From assembly GCA_007570785.1 (NCBI GenBank), contig ML664161.1, positions 2,887,260 to 2,951,259 of the forward strand: a DNA stretch of 64,000 bases, read 5' to 3'. The DNA is from Antilocapra americana. Its lineage: Eukaryota; Chordata; Mammalia; Artiodactyla; Antilocapridae. The translations under genes and the position numbers were made by a program. This document shows, one piece after another, positions 36,061 through 47,120 of the stretch. The stretch's first letter is position 1. The number at the start of each line of letters is the position of its first letter. The notes under the pieces were generated by a model. It searched no databases and was not told where the DNA came from. It saw only the letters and a list, made by a program, of their open reading frames with translations.

Positions 36061-36797
36061 AACCTTTCTTTCAGCACTGGTTCTTGGCTACAGCTTTTAC
36101 CTAGAAAGAGAAACATGAGAAGCAATGGATTGTGCAATTCCTATAGATGCTAAATACAGCCCACGCAATACCTTCTGGACTCTTCTTCACTGACAGTGAT
36201 GCATATGACTTCCAAATGACTTGATAATTACAGAAAAGGCAATCACAAGATTCTACTTCTTATGTCTGAGGCAGATGGACAATAACAAAAACTACAAAGA
36301 TAATTATTTTACTAAGGAAGTATGATGTTATAGTTTGTTAAGACAGGTTTCCCTGGACACTATTTCATGAATTTTATGCAAAAATATTAAGGTAATGAAA
36401 GATTAAAAATACCTTTCCTATTAAATTGTATTCTGTTTTATGATTAGAGCTACAGATATCTTTATCTTGTTATGATGAGACACATTGTCAACCATTTACA
36501 TTACTATAGAACTATGAAACCTGAAATATAAATTATGAAATATTTATATTATATAAATATTACTTTGAAATTAGTTATTAAAATATCCCAAATCTAAGAG
36601 GTGAGATAAATGTTTATTTTCTGCATAGAAAATGGTAGATTTTTAAAGAAGATAAATATTTCTGCCAACAATATAATCTTCTTATGTTTCTAAGGTGTTT
36701 TTTGTTTTTGTTTTGATACTAGTATTAAAGTGTTATTGCAGGTATCATAATTTAAAGGCAATCTTAATATAAAATGAGGTGGAAAAGTATTTGTTTA

Positions 36798-37085
36798 TAA
36801 CGTTATTAGTTGTGTGGTCATGAGCATGCATGAATGACAAGTGGCTTCACTGTCTGACTCTTTGCCAGCCTATGGACTGTAGCCCACGAGGTTCCTCTGT
36901 CCATGGGATTCTCCAGGCAAGAATGCTGGAATGGGTTACCATTCCCTTCTCCAGGGGGTCTTCAGGACCCAAGGATCTAATCTGAGTCTCTTATGTCCCC
37001 TGCTTTGTCAGGCAGATTTTTCTAGTAGTGCCATCTGAGAAGCCCATGATCTTGAGCAAGTTGCCTAAATTCTCTAATTGTTAGC
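36798..37085 (+). mobile_element. MIR fragment split by a Bov-tA
   Basis: GTTGTGTGGTCATGAGCA before the SINE and CTTGAGCAAGTTGCCTAAA after it match the core of MIR (GTGTGACCTTGGGCAAGT) with the SINE in the middle. The GGTCATGAGCA and GATCTTGAGCA pieces would be the target-site duplication. Confidence 0.5.
36826..37046 (-). mobile_element. Bov-tA SINE
   Basis: Reverse copy with a small insertion near the tRNA head (CTTATGTCCCCTGCTTTGTC). Inserted in a MIR core. Confidence 0.88.
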
Positions 37086-37102
37086 TGATTTGTAATTGGT
37101 GG

Positions 37103-37352
37103 GTCCCTGTTGCTGTGCATAGGCTTTCTCTAGTTGGAGTGAGTGATGGCTACTCTTCCTTGAGGTGAAAGCTTTTCCCATTGCTGTGGATCCTCTTGTT
37201 GCACAGTGTGGGCTCTAGAGTGAGGGTTCAGTAGTTGTGGCACACAGGTTTAGTTGCTCCACAGCATGTGGAATTTTCCCAGACCAAGGATCGAACTGGT
37301 GTCCCCTGCATTGCAAGGTGGATTCATAAGCCCTGGACAACCAGGGAAATGC
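37103..37352 (-). mobile_element. CHR-type SINE
   Basis: Antisense copy of the body seen at 13359-13684: CAGTAGTTGTGGCACACAGG, TTTAGTTGCTCCACAGCATG and the TGCATTGCAAGGTGGATTC head region. Diverged. Confidence 0.82.
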
Positions 37353-37759
37353 ATGATTGGTTACTCTTTTAAAGGTCAACAGAATTTTAAAGGGTAACAG
37401 AATATACTGAACTGGCTGTGGGGAATGATGAGGGAGACAGCAACATAGTACTTCAAGTTGGGGCATAGCAAGTAGAATAATGGAGTGGCTTTTAACTGAA
37501 ATGGGAAAGCCTGGGAGGAAAATATTAAAAGAAAACTACGGCTATAAAAACTTTGTGATACTAGATATTTAAGTGGATATGTACATTATGTCCAGGGGTT
37601 CAGGCAAAGATCTGGGCTGCAGATATAACTTTGGAAGCCATCTACATGTAGATGGTGGGTACAAAACTGGGTGGTATCATCTATGGAATAAATACGTACA
37701 GAAAAGACAACATTTCCAAGAACTGAGTTTTGAAACACTAACATTTAGAGATGAGAGGA

Positions 37760-37978
37760 AAGCGAAAGTGTTAGTAGCTTAGTCATGTTCTACTCTTTGA
37801 GACCCCATGAACTGTAGCCCACAAGGCTCCTCTGTCCATGGTATTTTCCAGGCAAGAATATTCGAGTGGGTTGTCATTCCCTCCTCCAGGGGAACTTCCC
37901 AACCCAGGGAGTGAACCCAGGTCTCTCTCATTGAAGGCAGACTCTTTTATATGTCTGAGCCACCAGGGAAGCCCCTAC
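37760..37978 (-). mobile_element. Bov-tA SINE
   Basis: Reverse copy; perfect 11 bp duplication AGATGAGAGGA at 37749-37759 and 37979-37989. Sits inside an L2 relic. Confidence 0.94.
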
Positions 37979-38348
37979 AGATGAGAGGAGGGGATACCAA
38001 AGGAGACTAAAGTAGCAGGTATGGAAAGGTTAGCCAAAAATCATCTGACTGCTGGATTCCCAAGACCTAACTGAAGAAGGTGTTTCAAGGAAGAGATAAC
38101 TCAGAATGAATAGAATATTGATGACAGGTTAAGTAAGGAAATGGAGAAATGACTACATGATTTGGCAATGTGGAAGTAACTGCAAATTATTATGAAAGTA
38201 ATTAAAATGAAGGAAATGGGATAGTGAAATAGTGTAAATATAGAAAAAAAGAAGAAAAGTGAGCAATTGGTAGTGATCGTCCCATTTAGAGGGTTTTGTG
38301 GTCAAAGATAATAGGAAAGTGAGGAAATAGATTAAACAATACAAGTCC

Positions 38349-38476
38349 TTTTCCCCCCCCCCATCTTTTGACTGAGCTGCCTGGCATATGGGATCTTGGT
38401 TTCCCAACCAGGGATCAAAACCACCTCCCCTACACGGTAGGGCAGAGTCTTAACCATTGGATAACCAGGAAGGTTC
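38349..38476 (-). mobile_element. Short CHR-like tRNA-derived SINE
   Basis: Antisense: C-rich start, GGCATATGGGATCTTGGTTT, ACCAGGGATCAAAACC, GAGTCTTAACCATTGGA, ending ACCAGGAAGGTTCC. This is the short artiodactyl SINE related to CHR. The plus-strand start is a run of C instead of the usual T run. Confidence 0.78.
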
Positions 38477-38944
38477 CAATGTGAGGTCTTTTTTAAAACT
38501 TATACTATTATACACTTGTAAACTGATGGGAATGATTCTGTAGAGGAAAAGATGATGATGAAGGAGAAAGAAAGAAATCAATTTAAGAGCTAAGTTCTTT
38601 CACAGTCAAGCATGGACTCTGCAGAATCCCACCCATGCGTAGAGAGGAGAGACAGAATATCCACTATGGAAGGAGGAAGGTAAAATACTTTGGTATGGAT
38701 TTTGATAGGTTGATTGGAGCTGATCAAGTCTGGGTTTTTTATACTTCAATGTAAACTGAAAGTTTATAACTGAAAGTATGTCTGGAGGAGGCATTTTTAA
38801 GCTTTGAAGAGAGAGAAGATAGAAATGTTATCTGGGAACACTCAATAGGGGGCAACATTAAAAACTTTGAGATTAATTTATTAGCAAGGTGTATGTGTGT
38901 GTACACGTTTTCAGGCACTTTAAGCTGTTTGATTACAATTATAT

Positions 38945-39162
38945 GTATGTCTTTGTGCATTCAGTCTCTCAGTCATGTCTGACTCTTTGCGACCACATGG
39001 ACTGTAGCCCTATAGGTTCATCTGTCCATGAAATTTTCCCTGGCAAGAATACTGGAATGGGTTGTCATTTCCTCCTCCAGGGGATCTTCCTGACCAAGGA
39101 ATCAAACCCATGTCTCCTGCATTGCAGGCAGATTCTTTACCACTGAGCCACCAGGGAAGCCC
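38945..39162 (-). mobile_element. Bov-tA SINE
   Basis: Reverse copy; perfect 10 bp duplication ACAATTATAT at 38935-38944 and 39163-39172. Confidence 0.94.
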
Positions 39163-40770
39163 ACAATTATATATTTAGACATAAAGTTTTGATTCTTGAT
39201 AATGAGAAACATTGAGATAAAGGATTAGTATGAACACTAAAATAATTAAAAGTGTTTATATGATTTATGGTAGACAGAAGGAAAATAACCTAGATGCTAA
39301 AAATCTCCAATGAATGAATAGGATTCACCAGAATTTAAGAGGATGATTACAGCAAAAACAGGGAGTGAATAGCATAGTGCAATATAGTCTGACAGAATCT
39401 ACTTCAAGTAAATTGAAATATTGTGAGAGAGGAGGGAGGAGTAATGTTTAAAAATGGTAACCACTAGTCAGGTGAATATAAATACAACTCTGTGTTACGA
39501 GAATAGTGAAATAAAAACAGCCATCAGTTAAACAAACTGATGGTGAAATAGAATCTTTAGAATCAGACAGAATTAAGGAAATATTCAAGAAGTTGAAACT
39601 GCAGTGAATTTTGAAATCCCAGAAAGAACAGTTGATGGGGTTTGGAGGTTTAGGAAAAGTAGTAATATAATTAGTATGTTTGTCAGTATAGATTATTAAA
39701 GGAACAAAAATATTATTTTCAAAGAGATTATTAAACACAAGGTTACATTCCTTAGTGACATAATTTGTCTTGTCATGTATTTTGAATATTTAGCTCAATG
39801 CTTGCAGAATCACATGTATATAGGCAGATGGGAGATGTTTTTCTATCTTCAGATGATTCCAGATCTAAGGTACAGCTCAGATGACCCCAATGACCTAAAT
39901 TCTTAACTATAAAAGTCATATTTTTAGCCCCTGTTTGACAGTTGTTCACATTTCTCTTTGAAAACTAATTTTCATTGCCTTTATATTTTATATTGCAAAT
40001 TTCTTATTTTTTCCTTCTTGTTTTCTAGTTATTCCTTCTTACCCTGAATTATAGGCATCTTTACCTTTTCTTCCTCCCTAACATTGGAGATTGTCAGGTC
40101 CTACACCTAATGGGCTTCTCATTCTATATAAAATACCTTAGTGGTCACACTCAGTTTGATTAATTAAATTACCATTTATATCCAAGTGCCTACTCAACAT
40201 ATCCCCAAAGATGTGTCCTGAGCACTAATTCAGCATATGAATGACTGAACTTATCAATCTAACCCTGTCCTCCATATGCACCAAATTCAGTAAAAGACTC
40301 TGGCTAGTCAAGTCAGAAAACCAGGTAATATTCCTCGATTTACTTTACTTCTCTCTCCATACCTAAGTAATCACCAGACAATTTGACTGATGTCCTCTGA
40401 AGGTCTCAAAGCCATCTTCTACCTAGTTTTTTCATTTCCAATGAAACCCTGCTAACTGAAACCATTAATATGCTGCCTCTGCCCCGAGTGACTGTGACAT
40501 GTTTCCAAATTATTCTCCCTTTCACCTTTCTGGCTCATTAGGTCATTCTCTCCACTGCAGACAAAATGATCTTACTAAAATTCAAAGTTGATAAGCATTA
40601 TTCCTTGACTTAAACAAACAAAATGTTTCCACATGGTAACCTTGGAATATAATACATAACTGGTGGAATCTGTAAAAGCATAACCTAGTTCCTCCATACC
40701 TCTCTAGAGTCATATCTTTCTGCCCTTCCTTTTGATTGCTTACTTTGAATGATGTCAGATTCATGATCTC

Positions 40771-41248
40771 TGAAGAAGACTTAGCTTCAGGACCAGGGAC
40801 CAGGCTTGATCACCCAAGAGTTTTTGTGTAGCAGAGTTTTATTTAAGTGAGAAAAGTGACAGAAGCTTTTGACAGAGACATCAGAAGGAGGACAGAGAGT
40901 GCCCTGTTTTTGCTAGTTATAGCAAGCTGTTAATCAGATAAGAGACACCTTGAGGCTGAAGGAGTTTCACCAGGCCCCTCTCCCACAATATGCATTTTTG
41001 AGATAGGCATGAGGTGTGTCATCCCCCAGCCATAAAACAATTGATATGAATACTGGTTTGTTGAGTTATTATCAGCCCAAGGTTTGAGAAAACAAACAAA
41101 AAAAAGTTAGTCTTAGGTGGAACCATTTTGAAGAAAGGCAAATTCTAAAGCAAATACATAGCTTCATGAACACAGGTTAAGAAAAACATTTCCATAGAGA
41201 ATTTGTTTCCTCCTGCTGCTTAAGGGAGAGACAAAAATCTGCCTGACA
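40771..41248 (-). mobile_element. Solo ERV LTR (ruminant)
   Basis: Minus-strand LTR: begins TGTCAGGCAG (41248 downward) and ends in TTCA at 40771, so it has TG...CA ends. AATAAA lies near 40840 (sense), followed by a U5-like stretch. It resembles ERV LTRs common in cattle. No internal viral region and no convincing flanking duplication are visible. A non-coding relic. Confidence 0.65.
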
Positions 41249-41333
41249 CTTGCAGCCTATTTCCTCCATTTGGAGGTGCCTGACCTTCCTGTCTGTTACC
41301 CTCTCACTTTCATACTTTCTCTCACTCTATCAC

Positions 41334-41535
41334 TTGTTCAGCTGTTCAGTCGCATCTGACTCTGCCAGCCCATGGACTCTGTAGCCTGCTAGACTTCTCT
41401 GTCCATGGGATTTCCTAGACAAGAATACTGGAGTGGGCTGCCATTTCCTTCTCCAGGGTATCTCCCTCACCCAGGATCAAACTTGTGTCTCCTGCATTGC
41501 AGGTGATCCTTTACCACTGAGACACTAGGGAAGCC
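41334..41535 (-). mobile_element. Bov-tA SINE
   Basis: Reverse copy; perfect 9 bp duplication CTCTATCAC at 41325-41333 and 41536-41544. Confidence 0.94.
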
Positions 41536-41578
41536 CTCTATCACCTCTGGGTCTTTGCAGATACAAACTAACATTCTC

Positions 41579-41712
41579 AGGGACTTCCCTGGAAGCCCAG
41601 TGGTTAAGGCTCTGTACTCCTAATGCAAGGGGCACAAGTTCAATCCCTGGTTGGTGATAGTTCACATATCATACAACATGGCCTTAAAGGAAAACAAATA
41701 AACAAAAAAACC
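41579..41712 (+). mobile_element. Short CHR-like tRNA-derived SINE
   Basis: GGGACTTCCCTGG, CCCAGTGGTTAAGGCTCTG, CAAGTTCAATCCCTGG, then ACATGGCC and an A-rich tail. Flanks ACTAACATTCTC (41567-41578) and ACTAACCTTCCC (41713-41724), 10 of 12. Confidence 0.85.
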
Positions 41713-42387
41713 ACTAACCTTCCCAAAGGCTTGTTTGTCTCCTTCAGAAAGGTTTCTAGGATTGGTCTGAGAAGTCTGTAGTTAAAAATGGTATAGTCCT
41801 TCTGGTACATTACTTATTTGCTGCTGTCTTCCAACAGAAGATGGTAACCTCCTGCTAGGAGGTTTGCTTGTTCTTCTATGCTATATTCCTACTGACTCCA
41901 CAGTATTTAGCATATTGTCTGGTTTCATTCATATTTCAATGAATGAAAGTATAAAATATTAAAAGAGAAGTGAGATAAAATATAACATAAAGCACTTGAT
42001 ATTTTTTTATAATCCTCACTTAAGTTCATAACATTGAATACAACAAAAAGGGACCAGAACCAGATGCTGAAATAATGGTATAATCATATCTTTAGGATAA
42101 TGATTATGTAATTTATTTTAATCTGCCTAAATATTAGTCAAAGTGCATGAAATATTGTTCTGATTATTTTAATGACCAAATTGGGTGCCTTCCATGGTTG
42201 TGTTAGTTGAATCTGAAAAATTCAGTTGTTAGAAACAATAGCTTGATAGAATACTGTAATCTTTGGGGAACAACTATAAATAAAGAATGATCTTATATCT
42301 AAACAGATATTATCAAAACTTTAAGCAACTATGATCTATCATATTTTCCTGAAAAAATCATTACTGTTTTTTTGGTTCATGGAATGG

Positions 42388-42509
42388 ATCAGTTCAGTTC
42401 AGTTCAGTTGCTCAGTTGTGTCCGACTCTTTGTGACCCCATGAATTGCAGCATGCCAGGCCTCCCTGTGCATCACCAACTTCCGGAGTCCACCCAAACCC
42501 AAACTCAAA
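42388..42509 (-). mobile_element. BovB LINE, last 120 bp
   Basis: Antisense CAGTTCAGTTCAGTTCAGTT tail, then TTGCTCAGTTGTGTCCGAC and CACCAACTTCCGGAGTCCAC. A strongly 5'-truncated insertion. Confidence 0.9.
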
Positions 42510-44120
42510 TAGCATATAATTTTCATTTTTACCTATTTTTTGAGGTAAATACTACAGTGGAACTAAAATATTTCAATAGGTTCCTCACATTAATTTATTA
42601 AAAATTTCCAGCAATTGTTTTTTTTACAAATAAATTCAGAACAAAAATCCTATGGATTAAGGTAAACTATAGTTGAATTACAGTCTTTGTCTACCTTTCT
42701 GACATCATATAATACCTTTAAAATATTTTTTTGCTCTAATTTCTCATGATAAAAGCCACTTTTAAAGCAAAGTAATATTTTTTAGAAGCTTATTTGCCCA
42801 GTAAGTTTCCTTAGGAAACAGAGTTGAAATTCTCCCTCACTGCAACATTATAATATTTTCATAAAATAGCTAAAACTGTTTTCAATAACTAATTATCGCT
42901 GCAGAAGACACTGAGATATTCATTTTAAAAATGACTTAGATCAAAATGAAATTTGATTAGATTCTAAAAAGTATTTTACTCACAGAAAACTTTTTATGAT
43001 TTAAGGGTTTTTTTGAGTTGTATTTCATTAAGAAAACTGACTACCAAATAGTATAGTCCTGCCTATTTTAAGCAACATTAAGTATTCTGACACCAACTAT
43101 TGGAAAAGGAATGATAGATATGTCAGGCGCCCTTTAAGAATTCATAAACACTGACGAAAAATCGATTTCAAGAAAGTTTTTGGACTGTCAAATATACACC
43201 TAATCTTTCTACTCTAGTTACATACAGTATAAGGAAACAATGAAAGACATCTTTAAAGTAATTTTTGGTATGTTGAATTTCTAATATACCAGTGATATGT
43301 TGTGAACAAATGCTATGTAATCAATCCATTATGATAAGATTGTCATTAGGAAATATATTCTATTTTAAACAAATATTAATGTTTCTTATTTTATAAACAT
43401 AATAAATATTTAATTTTAAAGACTATGACTATATTGTAGTTTATTTCTGCTATAACTCATGAAGGCCATTTTGAAAGCACTTAGACTGCTATGAATATTC
43501 TTCCATAATGCCATTTATATCTACAAAAAAGACATGCATACTGCATAAAAATCTTGACTATAATCTTATCTGTGGTTAAGAAAGTAAAATGTAGGCAAAA
43601 AAAAAAAAACTAGCATCAATTATGGAGAAGTGAATTACCATTATTTATTCCTTTTGTCATTACATGTATTATTTATTGTTTCACCACTAAGAAAGCTAAA
43701 GACTATTTTTACCTTTAATATTTAAAGAATAGATAATTTACAAGTATTTCTCAAGTTGATATGAAGTCATTTGTTTTTATGATAAATGGGTGTCCATAAT
43801 TTTATTTAGTATTTAGCTTTTAGAAGACAAAACTGTTGTGAACTTTCATTTTTCTGTATTATAAAAATGTTTATCCTTTATTTATCTGGGGACTATTTTG
43901 GAGGTTGAGTGGATAAAATTGTCAATCGAAATATTGAAATCCAGGTTAAAAATTCCTTAACCAATTTCCATGTGGTTTCAATTTAAAAATTTTATGAGAA
44001 TTTGTCAACTTTTATGTCAAGACATCAAACTATCATCAAATTTGAATGTCTGGAGGTCTCTTGTGAGACATAACAACTTAAATATGGTACTTTTATTTTA
44101 TAGTTATATAATAAGAATTT

Positions 44121-44337
44121 GGGCTTCCCTGGTACTCAAGCAGTAAAAAATCTACCTGCAATGCAAGAGACCCGGTTCTGACCTCTGGGTTGGGAAGAGT
44201 CCTTGGAGAAGGGAATAGTAACCCACTCCAGTATTCTTGCCTAGAGAATTCCATGGACAAGAGGAGCCTGGCAGGCTACAGTCCATGGGGTTACAGAGAG
44301 TTGGACACGACTGAGTGATGAACACTTTCACTTCTTC
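44121..44337 (+). mobile_element. Bov-tA SINE
   Basis: Forward copy; duplication AATAAGAATTT (44110-44120) and AATAAGAAATT (44338-44348), 10 of 11. Confidence 0.94.
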
Positions 44338-44914
44338 AATAAGAAATTAGAATGAATGAGTAGATTTTAAAGATTTTTTTGACATTCAAGGTATATTAAA
44401 ATATGTCACTTGCCATTTTGTATGTATCTATACAACTGCAAATGCATAACTGTTTAAATCCATTGCTCATATTTAGCATTAATTTATCAGTAATACCTTA
44501 AGATAATTATGTGTTAAATAAATTCCCCCCTAACTAATTTCACTTATATAATTGCATTTTTATAATTTAAGAGTAGCATATTTTCATATTTACAGTATCT
44601 GCCAATGTAAAGCACATAATATAAAATATACATAAATTACCTAAAAGAACTGGCATGGCTTTTATGATTTAACTTATCATAAAATCAGACTTTAGCATGT
44701 TTAGTAGAGCATGGCACTTAATTAAATTTCTTCACTGTCAAACTTAAAACATAAAAAGGTGTTGTCTAGATAAGAATTATGTAGTTACCATAATTTATTG
44801 GAAATACTCCTATTTGTTTATCATTGTATAGTGGTCAATAGTACTGGGCATTCTTAAGAGGGTTTTTAATGTTTATGATTATTAGTAATATTAAAAATTT
44901 CCACCGTTATTCAT

Positions 44915-45020
44915 GCTTACTCTATGACAGACATTGTATTAGGTGACTTAAATTCATTCTCTATTTTCACACTAATTGTAGAATTTGCGATTTATTTTGG
45001 AGACAAAATTAATGAGTTTT
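44915..45020 (-). mobile_element. Probable MIR fragment
   Basis: TGCTTACTCTATGACAGACA, TATTAGGTGACTTAAATTCA and a CTATTTTCACACTA stretch follow the antisense order of the MIR 3' half. Short and diverged. Confidence 0.45.
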
Positions 45021-45056
45021 AGGTAGGCTATATTTTTGCTAACTAAATTTTTAAAA

Positions 45057-45350
45057 ACATGTATCCATTAATGGATGTATGGATAAACAGGTATATATAC
45101 ATATGTGTGTATACATACACACACACACATACACACATGGGCTTCACTAGTGACTCAGTAGGTAGAAGAATTTGCCTGCAATGCAGGAGACACAGGTTCA
45201 ATCCCTGGGTCAGGAAGATCCCCTGGAGAAGGAAATGGAAACTCACTCCAGTAGTCTTGCCTGGGAAATCTCACTGACAGAGGAGACTGGTGGGCTACTT
45301 TGCCATGGGGTCATGAGTCAAACATGGTTTAGCAACTAAACCACTACCAT

Positions 45351-45396
<46 letters not shown>

Positions 45397-45900
45397 AATA
45401 TCAGTCAGTCATAAAATAAGAGAAAATCTTACCATATGCAATGATATGGATGGACCTTGAAGGCATTATAAAAAATAAAATAAGTTAGAGAAAGAAAAAT
45501 ACTGCAGGAGGTCTTTTATACTTGAAATCCAAAAATAAAAACATATCAAATTTAGATAAAAAGAGATCAGATTTGTGGTTATCAGAGGCAGAGAATGGGG
45601 AGGGAGAATTGGAGCAAAGTGGTTAAAAGGAACAAATTTCTAGTTATAAGATATATTACCAAAACATTACAACTGCCATATGATATTATACATAGGAAAG
45701 TTAAGAGAATAGATCACAAGATATCTCATTACAAGAAGATATGTTCTTTTCTTTTTATTGTATCTATTTAAGATGATGGAAGTTGACTAGACCCATTGTG
45801 GTAAAAATTTCACAAAATATCTAAAATAATCACACTGTACACCTTAAACTTACACAGCGATATATGTCAATTTTTCCTCAATAAAACTGGAGGAAAAAAT
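45057..45900 (+). mobile_element. L1 LINE 3' end split by a Bov-tA
   Basis: Left part 45057-45110: ATCCATTAATGGATGTATGG ATAAAC then GGTATATATACATA. Right part 45394-45900: CAGTCAGTCATAAAATAAG, ATGATATGGATGGACCTTGA, GGTTATCAGAGGCAGAGAAT, CACTGTACACCTTAAACTTA, CAATAAAACTGGAGG. This is the 3' end of an L1; removing 45139-45393 restores its order. No reading frame. Confidence 0.82.
45139..45393 (+). mobile_element. Bov-tA SINE with long CA tail, inside L1
   Basis: GGGCTTCACTAGTGACTCAG head and normal body, ending ACCATCACATA then a CA microsatellite (45353-45393, about 20 units). The target was itself a TA/CA-rich spot of the L1. Confidence 0.92.
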
Positions 45901-46063
45901 AGGTTTTTTATCTATTGTTATACTCAATATGAACTACAGATAACGTTTTTTAAGTTCAATTTGTGATTTTCTAGCAGCAAGTTCAAATTCATAAGGAAAA
46001 TGTTTATGAAATTTTTCCATATTGTCTCTATAAGGAGGATTATGCCCATGCCAAATATCTTTG

Positions 46064-46506
46064 CTGTTTTTTGTTCAGTCACTAAGTCATACCCAACTCT
46101 TTGCCCCATAGACTGGAGTATGCCAGGCTTCCCTGTCCTTCACTATCTCCAAGAATTTGTGCATACTCATGCCTATTGAGTTGATGATGCTATCAAACTA
46201 TCCTATCTTCTATCATCTGCTTCTAATCCTGTCCTCAATCTTTCCCAGTATCAGGGTCTTTTCCAATGAGTCAACTCTTTGCATCAGGTGGCCAGAGTAC
46301 TGGAGGTTCAGCTTCAGAATCAGTCCTTTCAATGAATATTCAGGGTTAATTTCCTTTAGGATTGACTGGTTTAATCTTCTTGAAATCCAAGAGATTCTCA
46401 AGAGTCTTCTCCAGTCTCACAATTCAAAAGCATCAATTCTTCAGTGCTCGACCTTCTTTATGGTACAACTCTCACATCTGTACCTGACTACAAGAAAAAT
46501 CATATC
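46064..46506 (-). mobile_element. BovB LINE 3' end fragment
   Basis: Antisense copy of the last about 440 bp of BovB, from near the CTATGGTTTTTCC block to the tail. The 161-codon plus-strand frame 46157-46642 is just the antisense of this element. AAATATCTTTG (46053) and AAATATCTTG (46508) on the two sides may be a target-site duplication with a 1 nt gap, or chance in A+T-rich DNA. Confidence 0.9.
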
Positions 46507-47120
46507 AAAATATCTTGATATACACTATATAGTTTTTCCTGGAAGAGTGTGGATATCCCAAGATACATACTTCTTCATTTGTGTGCTAATGTTGTATATT
46601 AAGGGATTCACTGAATATTTGCATAGCTTTATCACTTCATAACATTTATTCCCATTTTGTCCTTGGGGTATTATTTTGTTAGCTGTTTACAGCTTGGGAG
46701 CTAGGCTGTAATAATGGGACAAATAGGACATTGGGAATAAGGATGCATTATGTTCATCAGCTTTGTTTTGGTGGCTATTTGGAGAATCAAGTTTCTCCAC
46801 TTGAAATTAATATCAAATTATTAGACATTAGCTTTCTTAGCAGATTTTGATGTAAGCGGCTATATCTTTCAAATTTTTTGTTCTTCAGTATAACATTAAA
46901 TGAAGAACTTGTGTGGTGCTTCCATCTCAAAGGGCAACCTGTGGCGAGATCAAGACATAAGATTGAGGGAAACCTCTGGACAAGCAGAAATATCTGATTC
47001 ATGATTAATATTAAACATCTGAGTAAAATAGCAGTTGAATTAATTGCATTTTTTGTTTTACATTTTACTCAAGAGTTATAAGTTAAACTGACTGATATTT
47101 ATTCATAGCAATAATAAGCT

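Larger units (their letters stand above)
37370..38860 (-). mobile_element. L2 LINE relic with reverse-transcriptase region, split by two SINEs
   Basis: In antisense the order (GGGCTGCAGATATAAC, CATCTACATGTAGATGGT, CAAAGGAGACTAAAGTAGC, GTGTTTCAAGGAAGAG, GATTTGGCAATGTGGAAGT, GGGAATGATTCTGTAGAGG) is that of L2 RT. In sense the first boxes encode the remains of the YHLYADDSQIYISS block. Interrupted by Bov-tA 37760-37978 and a CHR-like SINE 38349-38476. Confidence 0.68.
39840..41955 (+). mobile_element. L2 LINE relic split by an LTR and two SINEs
   Basis: Up to about 40770 the L2 3' ORF region is recognisable (AAGTCAGAAAACCAGG, CTGACTTCTCTC-like boxes, ATTAGGTCATTCTCTCCACTGCAG). It resumes as CTCTGGGTCTTTGCAGATAC (41545) and ends with the L2 3' terminus (TTGTTCTTCTATGC, AGTATTTAGCATATTGTCTGG, CAATGAATGAA at about 41945). 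In between sit an LTR, a Bov-tA and a CHR-like SINE. The 5' limit is vague. Confidence 0.6.

Noticed and set aside
37573..37782. 69-codon plus-strand frame beginning MDMYIMSRGS
   Set aside because: It is the antisense of an L2 reverse-transcriptase relic plus the edge of a Bov-tA.
39521..39543. Hairpin with 9 bp perfect arms and a 5 nt loop (CCATCAGTT/AACTGATGG)
   Set aside because: A single short palindrome in 64 kb is expected by chance; no terminator, small RNA or precursor context around it.
46157..46642. 161-codon plus-strand reading frame, the longest in the window
   Set aside because: It is the antisense of the BovB 3' end at 46064-46506 running into unique DNA; no known protein is encoded on that strand of BovB.
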